A stretch of 64,000 bases of DNA from Ramazzottius varieornatus. Taxonomy: Eukaryota > Tardigrada > Eutardigrada > Parachela > Ramazzottiidae. Both the position numbers and the translations under genes were made by a program. Location of the stretch: positions 927,648-991,647 of the forward strand of contig BDGG01000008.1 in the NCBI GenBank assembly GCA_001949185.1. Direction: 5' to 3'. Under the pieces are notes generated by a model that was not told the origin of the DNA, ran no database searches, and worked only from the letters and a program-made list of their open reading frames with translations. Positions 46,338 through 58,709 of this stretch are shown here, one piece after another; within the stretch, counting starts at the first letter, position 1; the number at the start of each line of letters is the position of its first letter.

Positions 46338-49300
46338 TCAAAAAAGTTTTGAGGTCGGGCTTGGAAAGTTAGAGACCTCTGCTTGTTCCTGTACTGTCTG
46401 CAAAGATGTTTTATAAAAAATCCTCAATCTTAGTTTAACAGGAGTATGGGACGGATTCGCTATCTTCATCTGCTGCACAACGGGACTTAGGCCATGCGCG
46501 GGTATTGTCGAACTCGAAGGCGGGAAGAGCTGCAGCTGCAAGACCTGAAACAAAATTACCCATCACAAAACCAGCGGTCGAAGGCAGTGAGACAAGATAC
46601 ATACTTTTGGGACAGCTGCTTGGAAAACGAAATCGCTCATTTCTTCTGGGGAAAAGTTCCAAGCGTTGATGGTCACGTCCAACGACTCCGGAGACCCATT
46701 CACCGTGAAGTCTATTCGTAAACCGTTCTTCTCGAAAGCTGTGAACGTAGTGCCGGCTGATACTGGAGTGTTACTGGTATTGCCGTTCAGGAAGTCGAAA
46801 TCAGCCATGGCGGAGGTTGCGGACGTGTTAGCGGGGGCAGCTGGTCGGGCTTTCGGTACTGAGCTGGCTGGGTTCATGTCGAGCAGGTCCAGAAGATCTG
46901 TCATACCACCTCCAGCCGAGCTGCCTTGATGAGCGTGCCCGTTCTCATGGATGACTGGTGTATCGGATGCTAATATACTCATATCATCCAAGATTCCGAG
47001 AAGGCTCTGCCAAAGTTCGTGGTTGAGTTCCAGACGAAGCTATGAACCTAAGTTTGACCTTCACTTACGTCAGAATGTTTCGGGGCTCGAGGTTTCGAAG
47101 TACCGTCTCGTTTATCGCCATGATAGCCGAGTAAGTCATCGGTATCATCAGCGTGGGGGACCGTCAAGCCTTCTTCCCCATTCATGAATGTGGAGTCAGC
47201 TGCCGTTCCTCGCTTGACAATCGGCATTCGCTCCAGTATACCATACCGGAACTGTTGTGGTCTCTCGAAGAGAGAAGAGTATTCTACTGCTCGTTGCTGG
47301 ATCTCGATAGAGACGTTCGCCGTCAGCGGTGCCAATATCTGCTCGATCCGACTATAACAGAAAAAGCTGATCACTATCTCCGATTATTCTCTTAGAGTGT
47401 AGATCTTACCTCGTCATTTCTGTAAATCTGGTCGACAGTTTCATCACAGCGTTGAGGGCGTATTCTCTTGTGGAGACCCAGCTATGCTTGTTCTTGATGA
47501 TGTTTTCCAGCGCGTCGACCACAGAATGCTCGCTGATGTTCATGGGCTGTTGCTGCTGGTGGTCTTCGCCGCCGAAACTACTGGGGCCAGCTGACAACAA
47601 CAGATCTCCGAACTCGCCCAAGCTCCAACAGGCTACTTGGACCAGAGGCTGCTTCGTGTCGAAGTTCGGGTCTTGCACGCACTGGAACAGCTCACGAACC
47701 GCGTATGCTTGCTCTTCAGCGTACTCACCAATCAGCTGGATGATGTTGGCCACGACGTGATCCGAAACGTAGTTTCCACTCTAAAGAGGGATTTCAAAAT
47801 AAACAGCTAACTTTCACATAAATTTCATAACCCGAACGTCGGCAGACGGCTTCACCCCAGATCGATATTTTAGTAGCGCACGTCCTCATTGTTTTCGACT
47901 GGGAGCGTGCTCCACTCAGAAAAACAATCTGGATGAGCTTATTTGCCAACCTCCCAACTTCTGCTTGTAAAATCTCAGTCTGGAATATTTCACATCTCAA
48001 ATCCAAAACAAATTCGGAAGCAACTGCTTACGAGATTTAGGGCTTTGATCATGGTGTCAATCTGCCATCGTCTATTCGGAGCGTATCTTTCGCACGTTAT
48101 GAAGAGGTTCGACGAGCAAGGCGCCTTGAATTCGTTGTCGGCGGTTTCTAAGAAGGCCAGTAGTTCCTTGGCCATTGCTTTGACATTTGTTGCATTGACC
48201 AGGGCAAACGATAGTTCCATGGCTCGCTTCCGAATCGACACGTCCGGGTCCTTCAGGCACTCCAGAACTGTCGACCTGTGCCGCTGGACAGCCATGTTGT
48301 CGATTTGCACAGTCTTCAGCAAAGTGTTGAGCGCCACGTATCTATAAACAAGAACATGAACAGTCATGCAAGATTACCGTTTCTGACCGACGACAGACCA
48401 GATGAGAGCTGGGCAAACAAACTCGGCCAGATCGTGTTCCCAAGTGGCGTATGTTTTTCATGTTTTTGGCTGAGAGCGTGCGCCACTTGTAAAAGCGATC
48501 TTGTCAAGTTTGTTTGCCCAGGTCCCTAATAACCAACCTGATATTCCTGTCTTGATTCATGAGAAATCGGCCCAAAATATTAACGGCAAGGACGCGCAGT
48601 CCACTCTCGGACTTGATATCCATGATCGCCAACACCGTCTCATACAAAACAGCACCACCAACATTCTTCGACCCATCGGTATTAGTTGCAACCTAGAAGT
48701 AAACCGTGATGACAGTGCTAAAATTGCCTCAGTTAATCGTCAGTTCGAACATAAATTGAAAGCTTGTTCTGTTTTCGCACCTGCGCCAAGATGTCGTTCA
48801 TCATATCGCTCGCTTCGGCGTCGTTTCTTCCGAGAACAGTCAAAAGGTCCAACATTTTGACCTGCAAACCAGCATGTTGAGACTCAGTTCTCCTGTGATG
48901 GGAGTAATGCATCGCTGTTATGTGGTCGTACATCACGAGTTTACCTGAAGGAAAGGGTCGGAGATGCCGGATACATCGTGGTCAGGATTGTATCCGGCCA
49001 TGATCAGAGCTCTGAAGGTCCTAACGATGTTCGGCACGAGCTTCCGGAAGCTCCCCAGTGTTTCCGTATTCATTTCGCACATCTGTCGCATCAAGACCAT
49101 ACCAGTGATCTGCACCGCGTGGTTCTTCTCAGCCAGTAAAGACCTAGTCACTGGCATGAACTGGTCCATCAGACTGGGGACCTTCTGGATCATCCTTACA
49201 GCGCACAGAGCAGCCTACAAAGCACGACCCATATCAATCCGCGCACCGTTCCATCCTTCAGCCTGTTACAAGAAAACAAACATCTGACTTCATCATTACC

Positions 49301-49948
49301 TTTTTCCTCAAGTAACTATTGCTTGACTTGAGCAGCTTCTCGATCTCTCCAACCAAGTCTCTGCACATCTCGGCCGAGCAGATTTCTCCCAACGCACATA
49401 GAGCCAATCCAGCTATGTACTGGTTAGTATTGTTCAGATCACTAAAAGATGAAGAGAAAAACTGTTTACTGGGTCCTCGAATAACAGACTCAATAGCCAT
49501 CAGTGGAGCTTATAACACCGATGACTTACTTCTTGATGCAGTTAGTAATCAGCAGATGCACTTCCGTCTGCTCGTCCAGCAGCAACATCGCACCCAAATA
49601 GCCGATTCGTTTATCGGTGAATCGGTGACTGGCCACAAGCTTTAGACATTCCAGCTGGAAACACAAAAATATTCTGAACACCATAAGAATGTCGAGTGGG
49701 GCTGGTGCAATGCTACTACTGTATACCTGGCCGAAGTGAGCTGGATAGCCTAGCATATGGATATACAGTAGTTTAGCCACATTCCGACAGCGCCACGTTA
49801 CATCTTCCTCTCGAAAGTTCGCACGGATATCTGCACATTCCTTGTTGACTACGGCTCGCTCGTCTGCTGCAGTCCTGGCTGCTCGCACTTGTCTAATGAG
49901 ATCCCGCAGACGAATGGGTGTCATAGGCAACTTGATGGCGTTTTGCAT
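46338..49948 (-). CDS. AP1G1: AP-1 complex subunit gamma (gamma-adaptin)
   Basis: About eleven exons encode the large gamma subunit of the AP-1 clathrin adaptor of the trans-Golgi network and endosomes. The trunk begins with [21 protein letters not shown], then [29 protein letters not shown] and [16 protein letters not shown]. Next come SNSYLRKK joined to [19 protein letters not shown] and MIKALNL. The trunk ends in [13 protein letters not shown] and [19 protein letters not shown] near 47290. The hinge has a clathrin-box-like LLDLLD (near 46895). The ear domain ([19 protein letters not shown], then [15 protein letters not shown]) ends near 46338. Start taken at 49948 ([11 protein letters not shown]); an internal ATG at 49924 is also possible. 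Two adjacent introns contain palindromic repeats. Confidence 0.94.
47840..47947 (+). repeat. Palindromic intron repeat, copy G (AP-1 gamma intron)
   Basis: In the intron 47781-48031. GTAGCGCACG, CATTGTTTTCGACTGGGAGCG, TGCTCCACT, then AGCTTATTTGCC at the right. Antisense to its host gene. Confidence 0.7.
48412..48518 (+). repeat. Palindromic intron repeat, copy H (AP-1 gamma intron)
   Basis: One of the best preserved copies, 107 bp in the intron 48342-48537. GGCAAACAAACTCGGCCAG on the left is mirrored by CTTGTCAAGTTTGTTTGCC on the right; CCCAAGTGGCG pairs with GCGCCACTTG. Antisense to the gene. Confidence 0.9.
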
Positions 49949-50723
49949 AACATCTTGAATTTGAGTCTGTAGCACATAAGCAATTGATACCACCATAAAC
50001 AGCCATAAGAGAAGTACCGTAGTTCTGACATACCCGAATGTTCTGCAGCGTCTCCATCTTGCTAGAGCGAAGTCTCCTCTCTTCAGGCCAGCAGGAAGGC
50101 AGGACACAACTGAATGAACAAGGGACGGTTGCTGGAAGATCACGACTGCTGTCCCACACCGGATCCAACTTCCTGTGAGCCGAGCTGGCTTATGAATTCG
50201 TTAAACAGGCGTGAATGGATCAGCTCTCGACGGGAGCAAATCTTGAAGAATCAGGTTCTGTGAAACTAATGTTGTGTAACTGTAACAAAACAGCTGGCCC
50301 ACCTGTGCTCACCTGTAAGGTGGTTGAATGAAACGTGGAGAATGGAAATTATGGATCTGACGGCAGAGCGCGGCTTGCGTGACGTCTTGTTACCAGTTAC
50401 CGCGTATATATTTTACTGTAAAGCGTTAGCGTGGGTTGGCTCCGGGACGTAATGCGCGACTTACACGGATAATTAACATCCTTTTTGAACCCAATTCCAA
50501 GCCATGCAAGTTAAACTTGGAACTTGAAAGTTGAAAGGTGGAGTCAACCGCAAAGGAAACTATCATGACGTCATCTGTGTTATGATTTGCTATTGCATTT
50601 CCGGTGGGTAATTTTCCCAATTCCCATTCATCTGACTTGAAGCGTTCTGGATCTGTCATACTCCAGGCGCTGAGTTATTTAATTTACAGGAGATCTGAGG
50701 ACGGCCAAGTTCCTGAGTTCAGC
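49949..50723. promoter_or_regulatory. Divergent region of AP-1 gamma and TMEM19 with CRE-like sites
   Basis: About 775 bases between head-to-head starts. A full palindromic TGACGTCA lies at 50561-50568 (ATCATGACGTCATCTG) and a near match GTGACGTCTTG near 50379. CRE-type factors bind such octamers in animals; their use here is inference. The first part may hold a 5' untranslated exon of AP-1 gamma. Confidence 0.4.
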
Positions 50724-52095
50724 ATGCAAGGAGACGATGGGCTCACCTCGGTGAGGCGACGGCAGCAACTGGACAACTCGGCGGAACAGTCTGCCTCATC
50801 CAAGACTCCGAAAGATGGTTTGGCCACCAAACGCTCGAGCGATGAAGCGATATCAAGAATCGTTTCGGACTACTCCACAGCGTACACGATGGCGTTTGGT
50901 CTTCCGGCAATGATGCTCACAGCGCTCTTATTTCATGTTTTCGTTATTGTGTTTCGCGCAAACGACGGTAAGCTATAGTCGTCTGACTGCATTATCTTTT
51001 TCTTTTTGAAAAGTCAATTTTGTTCTTGCAGAACCAACCTCTGTCGTCCGCTGGTCGCTCGCCATTCTTTTTCCAGCCATCCTTGCACTACATGGATTCA
51101 GACGGAAGAGTTTAAGCATCAGTGGCGCAGTCGCCGGCTTCGTCGTTGGATTCATCATGACGATGGGCAGTTACGGCTTCGCCACCTCCATGTTCGCGTT
51201 CTTCATTCTCGGATCCTCAGCTACCAAAGTCAGAGCAGAAGTAAAGAGAAAGATCGAAGCTGACTATATGGAAGGTAGGCCCAATCAGAAACGATCCTTA
51301 AAGCTTGTCCAGTCAGTTCAAACTGATATCTGTTCAGGTGGACAAAGGACTTGGATTCAAGTTCTCTGCAACGGCGGACCGGCAGTCACATTCGCCTTGT
51401 TTTCAATAATAGAGAACGGATGCGGAGAGAAGCCCTTAGATTTCAGCCAATTTTACCACGCGACGTTTAACGCATTGGGCGTATTAGGCTGCCTTTCTTG
51501 TGCCTGCGGAGACACTCTTGCTAGCGAGCTGGGAGCAGTTTTCAGTAAAAATGAGCCTCGCCTGATTACGACTCTTCAGAGGGTCCCTAGAGGTACAAAA
51601 ACCTTCGTCGAAGATTTCTGTCTCCACCGAAAAACATAACGTGTGCATAGAGTGGGCATCGAAATTTTTCTGTCTCTGGCAGGCACAAACGGGGGTGTTT
51701 CCAAGGTGGGTCTCTGGGCTAGCTTCCTCGGTGGGATCTTCATCGGTATCGTGTTCTACGTGATGACGCTCCTTTTCGCATGGGACTACATAGTCCTCCA
51801 CGAATCCCAACAGTGGCCTGTGATACTGATCGCCGGTTTCAGCGGACTACTCGGCTCACTGATAGACTCGCTGCTAGGAGCTTTGTTCCAGTTCAGCGGC
51901 TTGGACAAAGAAAGACGAATCGTAAATACGCCTGGACCTGGCATCACAAAGATTTGCGGAAGAGAGCTTCTGGATAACCACGCGGTAAATCTAATTTCTT
52001 GTGCTTTAACATCATTGATCTGTCCGAACATCGGTTTAGCCGTTTACCAAGCGTTACATCAGCTATCCCCTATCACTAACCTTGAGACATGCTAG
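50724..52095 (+). CDS. TMEM19: TMEM19 (DUF92 membrane protein)
   Basis: Four exons. TMEM19 is a conserved multi-pass membrane protein of the DUF92 family, related to the plant and bacterial VTE6-type phytyl-phosphate kinases; its animal role is unclear. The N-terminus is polar (MQGDDGLTSVRRRQQ) before a first helix (AFGLPAMMLTALLFHVFVIV). The second exon holds LHGFRRKSLSISGAVAGFVVGFIMT and the third GQRTWIQVLCNGGPAVTFALF, ACGDTLASELGAVFSKNEPRLIT and RVPRG. The last holds GTNGGVSKVGLWASFLGGIF, GFSGLLGSLIDSLLGALFQFSGLD and LLDNHAVNLIS. All hallmark DUF92 motifs are there. An acceptor TTTACAG lies just upstream of the chosen ATG, so the protein could start further 5' with an additional exon. Confidence 0.9.
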
Positions 52096-52472
52096 GCGTG
52101 TTGGAACCAAAGTATACGCGCAAGTTGCTCAGTTAATGGTACTCCCGCGTGTCTTGTTATAGAATACATTTTATCGTGCTTTGTATGTAAAAAGTCTGTA
52201 CAGTCTTGTTTTATACCTTTGCATGATAGTTTAGTTCTTCAGCTAACCGTACGAGTGTTTTCATCAAAAGCCGGTGTGATCTAGAGATGTGTGCTGTCTG
52301 TTGCCGCTGTCAGAGACCCAGAGTGCCCGATTTCTACACCGATACCGGTGCGTCGAACCTGAACTTGATACCTCAGAGTGAAGCGGCAAATCTGTACAAG
52401 CACCCGGCCCAACATTCAGACCAGTAAAAAGGATGTTCGGTCTTCCGGGACGGAAATTTCACTACCCAGTTC
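52096..52472. other. Tail-to-tail gap between TMEM19 and PACSIN
   Basis: 377 bases including a 46-codon ATG frame (52287-52427) that contains DTGAS, a retropepsin-like five-residue motif. I regard this as chance without further support. No other feature seen. Confidence 0.35.
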
Positions 52473-54498
52473 TCATTGTCCAGGTACATCCTTTACGTAG
52501 CTCGCAGGGAACAGGCCAACCTAGAAACAGGGAGCATAGGGGACATGTTGCAACAGTAGCTTCTTTTACCTCTCGCTAACTGTGAGTGAATGTTTAGACA
52601 TACATGGCCGTGAAGTCGGCCTTTACACCAGCCTTGGTCATCTTGGTCCTCCAACTTTTCAAATATGTCCCCTTTGCGGAAGGTGAGTTCGTCGTCTTCC
52701 AAAGCCTCGTAGTCATACAGCGCCCGAACAGGTATCCCGGGGTCCCCGGTATCCGGTAAGCTGGTCAGATCATCGTCCCAGTCGTCCTCTGGGAACGGGC
52801 TGGGCAGCGACTGAGAGCCGGACACTACAAAGCGCAAACGTACAAGGTTACAACTGCTGTCCGAGAGTGTGTAATACAGGTCAAGGTCGCCCCCTATCGA
52901 TAACACTCACTCACACTTTCGATAATCATGCCTGAGATATTTCAGGTGAGGTCTTCGATTATACCTGAAGTGGTGGTAGCACACGTGGTTGTTGTAACAT
53001 GGACGCTTGTCAAGTGAGTGGTGGTGACATGATCGGCAGATTGGGTACTCAGGACAGGTGGAGCTCCATTGGGTATCACGTCGACCTCCTCTATCGACTT
53101 GAACTGTACGGCTGTCAACGCTATCCCATCACCACTGGCCATTACTTTGGCCGTTTTCCTGCTGCCGATGTTCTTCATTTCCGGCTGGTACTCCTCGAAG
53201 ACCTAGACCAGAAAACTAGTAAGTCATGACCGTATACTCCCGAACCTACGCGGAATATTACCGGCCACGCCATGACCATATCGACACCGTGCGTTTTCGA
53301 CCAGAGTCTCAGATCCTTGTTCGCGTCGGTGGCTTCCAAGGTTGAGTAGAACTCCTTGTAGATGTCCCTTAGAGCTGTATCTCTGGATAGGTCCAAACAT
53401 CGATGCAGGTTCTTCAGCTGCTCTTGGAAGAAGAGGAGGCGTTGCTTTTCCATCGACATGCATTTCTCATATACTTCACCCATGTCTTCCTGCTCAAAGA
53501 ATCGCCTCTTTCAAATCTCAGTGCACTTCATGTATTGTTCTCTAATTTGTGTGAAGCCCGAAGAAACTTCTTACCATGTACTTTGCATTGTATTCATTTA
53601 TCTCTCGGAGACTCTTGTCATACTTTTCCCTTGAGATCTGCCTATGCTCGGATAAGCGCATCAGGTCCTCTTCGAACTTTTTCTTCTGGTCTATTGACTG
53701 CAGACCAATAACAATCAGTGTCGTGCAGGAACAAGAAATTTACGGGTATCACAATGTGACTTATAATACGTACCAACGAGGTGTCGGTAATTGCGTTCCT
53801 TTCTCGAAGTGCAGCGGACCGCTCTTTCTGACATGCACTGTGATACTCGGCTTTCGTCTTTTGAACTTCACGCAGCCGTTTTTCCCACGGCTTTTGTGCC
53901 TTCTTGAAAGCGTCGTCCATTTCTTTCTTCTCTTTGAAGTCACGAATGAGTGTCTTGTGGAAATTATCTTTCTGCCATTGCTTGACGATATGGGCCACCT
54001 CGAAATCCATCCGTTCTTTCATTCGGACATGCAGCAAAGCCATTTGGTCCGCTTCGCATAACGTTGACTTCCACGCGGCAGCCATTGTTCCGTACTCCGG
54101 CACTGTACCTTTGTCCATCTTCTCGTTCCATTTCTTAGACCACGCCCGAAGAGAGGATGCATATTTGGCTTCTAACTCCCCCCTGTAAAGCACGAGGTAT
54201 AGCCAAAGCATGCACCATGCAGAATTACAGACAAAACAAATCGCAGACACTATCAAAATACTGTAGATAGGAAAACCGATCGAAAAGCTGAAGTTTTATT
54301 GCGTTACCGATCGCTTTACGGTATCTGATGATTGTGACCTTCACCCACTGGAAAAGCTTACCGTTCTTGCACGAGTTGTATCAGCTCATTACACAGGTGA
54401 TATCCGTCGGAAATTCTTTTGGTGGTCCTTTTGTAGTTTCCTGGTTCCCAAAAGCAATCCGACTCGGCTTGATAATCCCCATCGTTATCTCCGACCAT
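52473..54498 (-). CDS. PACSIN: PACSIN / syndapin (F-BAR and SH3 domains)
   Basis: About seven exons. PACSINs bend membranes and link endocytosis to actin and dynamin. The F-BAR domain starts at once: MVGDNDGDYQAESDCFWEPG and NYKRTTKRISDGYHLCNELI in the first exon (54498 to about 54360), then WSKKWNEKMDKGTVPEYGTM and KEMDDAFKKAQKPWEKRLREV in the exon from 54183. IDQKKKFEEDLMRLSEH and EDMGEVYEKCMSMEKQRLLFF lead to HGVDMVMAWP near 53260. A linker (VFEEYQPEMKNIGSRK... ) leads to a short acidic stretch (EDDWDDDL) and a C-terminal SH3 domain ([39 protein letters not shown]) ending at 52473. I saw no NPF (EH-binding) motif in the linker read here. Orthologue type 1, 2 or 3 cannot be told; invertebrates usually have one gene. 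Confidence 0.92.
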
Positions 54499-55512
54499 GA
54501 TATTAAGCAGAAGAGCAGATGGTTAGTCACAACGGTCCGCTACCAGGGAACAGAGCCCAATCACCAAAGGCTTATGCATAAAGAACCAAAGTATACAATG
54601 AACAGATATTGGACAAAGAAAACAACAGCCAAGAATCCGCATTAAGCGAAATTCGTTGGGGTTAATTCCTGCAGCAAACTACGAGACACGATGGAGCCAG
54701 AAGAGTACTTTGTCGTCAGGCGACGTCCTGGAAGAATTGCTCATCCAGCTCAGTTCGTCGTATATGGCGAAACTGCAGAGGGATGTCAGGATATGAAAAC
54801 ACCTGTACCTGGGGTCACCGATCAGGGTGGCTCAAATTTCCATACGTTCCGCTGTTATGGTTCTGCAAAACAAACAGCGTGTTATGACAATCGATCACCG
54901 CCAACGGAGCATATAGCATACCGGCTCCTGTAGTGTCTCGCAATCATGGTAGATCTGACAAACGGATTAGGCGATGTTGAAGGACGGAGCTTTACCGTTG
55001 AAGGTTGCGCTACTCGCGATGGCCCAGCTCTTTGTTGATACTGTTGTGTTACAATCGCCAGCCGCCGTTGGTCGAAATGTTTCTGTAATTAGATTTGTAC
55101 GAAAATACGATGGGTCTATAACGATGGGGTCCGGCACCTCGTACGACGGAGTACACCGACAAGGGAAATTGCGCCAGTCAAAAATTTCGCCCGACTACGC
55201 GAGACACCGGCCAGCTCGTCCGTACTGACTTTGTACGAAGTATACTACAGTAAGACACCTCATGAGAAGATGTAAGCGGAATTAATTAGGTCACAAAACC
55301 CATACCGTCAGAAAGACAGAAAATCACAGACTATAATAAAAGAACTACGAATGCATGGACAAAACTATGGACGCATCTCCCACAGGCAAAAAGAGTATCA
55401 AGACTTATCTTCCAAAAATTTCCGACTAGAACCCGAAACAGATAAAAATCACAATATCATAGCCAGAACTGCTGAAAATACCGCTGATTCGGTTCAAACC
55501 CGAACAAGATGT
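54499..55512. other. Region between the PACSIN start and the STARD3 3' end
   Basis: About 1 kb upstream of PACSIN and downstream of STARD3. Two plus-strand frames (54691-54933 and 54974-55228) are intact but have no recognisable domain, so I leave them out as genes. No repeats recognised. Confidence 0.35.
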
Positions 55513-57971
55513 CTAAGCGAAAGCAATAGGCCTTGGCGACCATTTCTTTTGCAGGCTGTGGATCAGGTCGAAAAGTATGGTTGAGAGTGTTTGGTCAACA
55601 ATGCTCTGGGGTATCCAGCCCTACAACCAGCGAAGTGCTCAGTCACAGGACTTTTCTATCACCAAACAAAATGGTATGCATTTTCAAACTATCCGTCAAA
55701 TGTTAGATACATACGTTACAAGGAACCATTTCGGTTATCTCGAGCCTGCATTACAAAGCCTTCTTACCTTCAAGTTGGTGTTGAGTATGGAAACGAACCG
55801 GCATCGTTCCCTGCCATCGTCACCGGGCGGAAGTGGTTCTATTATCCAAGCATTGGGGCCGTTCTCAGCACTAATGGAACATACATTATGAAATTATTTC
55901 ACCAGGTGGTTCTGCTCGCAAGGGTCTATCTTACCGAACAAATTCTGGCAACACTGGCTTCTTCGGATGTTCGCACGCCATAGAGGCTATAATGTAACTG
56001 TGTCCGGTCTCCGTCGGGATCTTGTCAAAGCACCGCACATCTAGGAAGTCACGCCCAGACACCATTCCACCAGCTTGGTCATTAACACAAACGTAGCAAA
56101 CGTCGGTATGATCATCCAACACATCGACTTTCTAGGAAAACAACCACTTCCATTTAGTTAATCGAACTATTTTTCTACACAGCTATAAGAGTAATCTACT
56201 TACCTCACTGTGAGCCACGGACGGATTCCACTTGGGCAATTCCTTCACACGTTGAAAGAAATCGGCAAATAAGTCGTACGGTGGAGCATGTATGATTGCC
56301 TCTATCCGGAAGATCTTCCCGAACCTTCTGTCATTCAAGCTGTACACGTTCTCACCAGCTTTGCCCTGTTTCTCCAACTTCCAACCACTACGCTGCAGAA
56401 GTGACTTGACAACTACCACTGCCGACTGGCCACGCTCCATCAAACTCTTCCGCTACAGAGATCAAATCAACAGTTCCGTACTGCGATCATTGAAGACACA
56501 AGTTATGACAGTTGCTACTGCAGAACTTCGCAGGGATTTTATTACCTGGTCGACGCTTAGCTGAGAGGGTAAGAATTCCGCCGAAACAGCTCCTGTATTA
56601 GCCAGCACATCTCCCACCACGGAACCTAGAGTGGAACTGGATGGTCAATCAAGCCAAGGACTGTACGGTTGGCCGCTGCTTACTCACGATTTTCAGGCGA
56701 TCCGGCTTGCGGCGTATAGAAAGGTACCGATGACTGTCCGCCATCACCGAGATGATCACGACGTCGACCTTGTCCGTACAGAAGGGGACTAGCTTCGTCG
56801 GCAGCTCGTCTGAGATCGACCAAACGTTCTTTCAGTTCCCGAGGCAGTACTTTGAAGTCCAGGAACCAAGTTTCCGCCCACGCGACGACGAACTAGGGGA
56901 GATGCAGCTTCGTTTAGACAAACTAGTACAAGGAAGACGTGACAAGGAAGCCCCGCCTGCAAGGTCCAAGAAGGAGCGTTGCGAGGATACTTCTACTTAC
57001 ACTGGAGACGAGAAGTAGATAATCGAGAAGAGGCAGATCCCGATCCTCCCGGGTGAACTGCAGTCAACAGGTATAAGGGAATCTCGTTTGCAGGTTGTAA
57101 TGTGCAAACAGATTCCGCTTCTGTTTAGCCTGCTTTAAACTTACTGCGAAAACAAAGACTTTTGCGATGAGGAATCCGCTGGAGATGGTTGTGGTAACCT
57201 GTAAACATAATCCGATTATATCTCTGCATCCGAATTAGCCAGCAGATTATGCTGCGAATGAGTACTACGTCGCGGGCGAAGCACAATCGGATGATAAATA
57301 GAATCGATATGGGCAACTCACCGCGACAACCCATGGATTGTGAAGGCGGAATAGGCCGTAGGCTAGGATTAGGAACATGAACCGTACTGCGGCGAGCATC
57401 TGGAACACATGACAATCAAGATGGTGATATTCCAGTGTGTGGAACGCCCATCTGGCGCAGTCCGAACTTAATTATACTATCTGCAATATGCTCTGGTTCG
57501 ACTGTCGTCGCGGATATATACTGAGCATATCACTACGGTCTTTCCATGCCTTTTGAGAAAACTTACAACAAGATCAAAGAGGGAATGGTGGATGTTGAAG
57601 TGGGCAACTTCGGTGTCGAAGGCTTCGAACGCCGTTTGGCCTTTTATCTGGAAAACAAGCTTGTAGGCTACCTTTACGATCGTCTCATATCCACGAAGCC
57701 AACGAGACAAGAGATACGCTGGAGAGGAATGCTCAAACAATATAACTACAGCAAGAATGCCACTCATGAGTCACCTGTGTGTAGAGTAGCCACAGCAGGA
57801 ATGTGAGGACAAGATCAAACACAACCAGGAGACAAAATGTCCTGCGCACATCCGATACAGGCTCTGGAACACAAAGGCAATTAAGCTCGCGGAAGTCATC
57901 AGATGAGTACAGAAGGATGATAGAGTCGGAATGTGCATTGACTTACCGTCACAGTCACAACGACAAGCCAT
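55513..57971 (-). CDS. STARD3: STARD3 / MLN64 (MENTAL plus START lipid-transfer protein)
   Basis: About ten small exons. STARD3 is a late-endosomal cholesterol carrier that also tethers endosomes to the ER. Exon 1 encodes MACRCDCD (57971 to about 57952). The four-helix MENTAL domain follows: PVSDVRRTFCLLVVFDLVLT, KGQTAFEAFDTEVAHFNIHHSLFDLV, LAAVRFMFLILAYGLF, TTISSGFLIAKVFVFA and, near 56870, the signature ETWFLDFKVLPRE. A linker with PFYTPQAGSPE (near 56720) leads to the START domain: GQSAVVVVKSLLQRSGWKLE, GKIFRIEAIIHAPPYDLF, then the exon with DDHTDVCYVCVNDQAGGMVS and RDFLDVRCF. The end is AENGPNAWIIEPLPPGDD with FVSILNTNLKGWIPQSIVDQTL. Stop at 55513. Its MENTAL domain, rather than a bare START, excludes STARD5-like proteins. 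Confidence 0.92.
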
Positions 57972-58709
57972 GATCGTCCGAGGAAGAGAAGACCGAAACC
58001 TACACCTCTTCTCGCAACCAAAGAACCAGTGTGCAAAGACGATCCGCACTTGGCTTATCACTCGTTAGACGCTGTTGGGGAGGAACGCTGGACTTTCGGT
58101 CGCCAGGAGAAGTGTGCTGAAGCCTGGATCTAACCAAATTAAGAACGAATTCCGGAATTAACGATCTCTTTGTTTAGAAATTTAATTAACAGCTGTTCTC
58201 GGCCAACAGTAATACTGCGATTCTTTTATCGTTTGCGGCAATTGAACGGTAAATCAACCGAAAGAATCACTTCATTGGGTTCTTTGGAAATTGGAATACC
58301 GTGGTGTGTTTCTCCGTGTCAGTGCTTCAACATAACAGCAAAGATAACAGCACCGTAATCTGTTTCTCGACCTCTGGGGACCCGGGAAGTGAACCATTAT
58401 TATAAAGGTATCAGATTTAAGACAGAGTAGTGGAGAACCAGCATAAATGACTAAAATGAGAAAAAAAATGTCGTTTCCAATTTGATACGGGTAGAGGCCA
58501 AACAGGGCAATAAAACACGAAGGCATGTGCTGAGAAACCAAGAGGACGGATGGACCGATCGAGTGACGCATCAAGATTAGTAAAAATTCGGATAGAGGGG
58601 TAAAACTCAAACTGCACAACAGAATTAAAATAAAACTCTGCTAGATTTTGTGAGAGATGATATTATCGAGATTAGTTCAGAGTATTGTTCTATTCGGAAA
58701 GTTTCAGTA
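57972..58709. other. Intergenic region between STARD3 and the GH63 gene
   Basis: 738 bases: the 5' side of STARD3 and the 3' end of the next minus-strand gene. I see no gene, RNA or clear repeat. Confidence 0.4.

Noticed and set aside
52287-52427. Small frame with a retropepsin-like DTGAS
   Set aside because: Five residues in a 46-codon frame, without the rest of an aspartic protease or a neighbouring retroelement gene, are likely chance.
54691-55228. Two intact plus-strand frames upstream of PACSIN
   Set aside because: No domain, no signal peptide and no clear splice links; kept only as a note on the intergenic stretch.
55490-55530. GGTTCAAACCC, resembling a tRNA T-loop
   Set aside because: It overlaps the STARD3 terminal exon; no acceptor stem or anticodon arm can be built around it.
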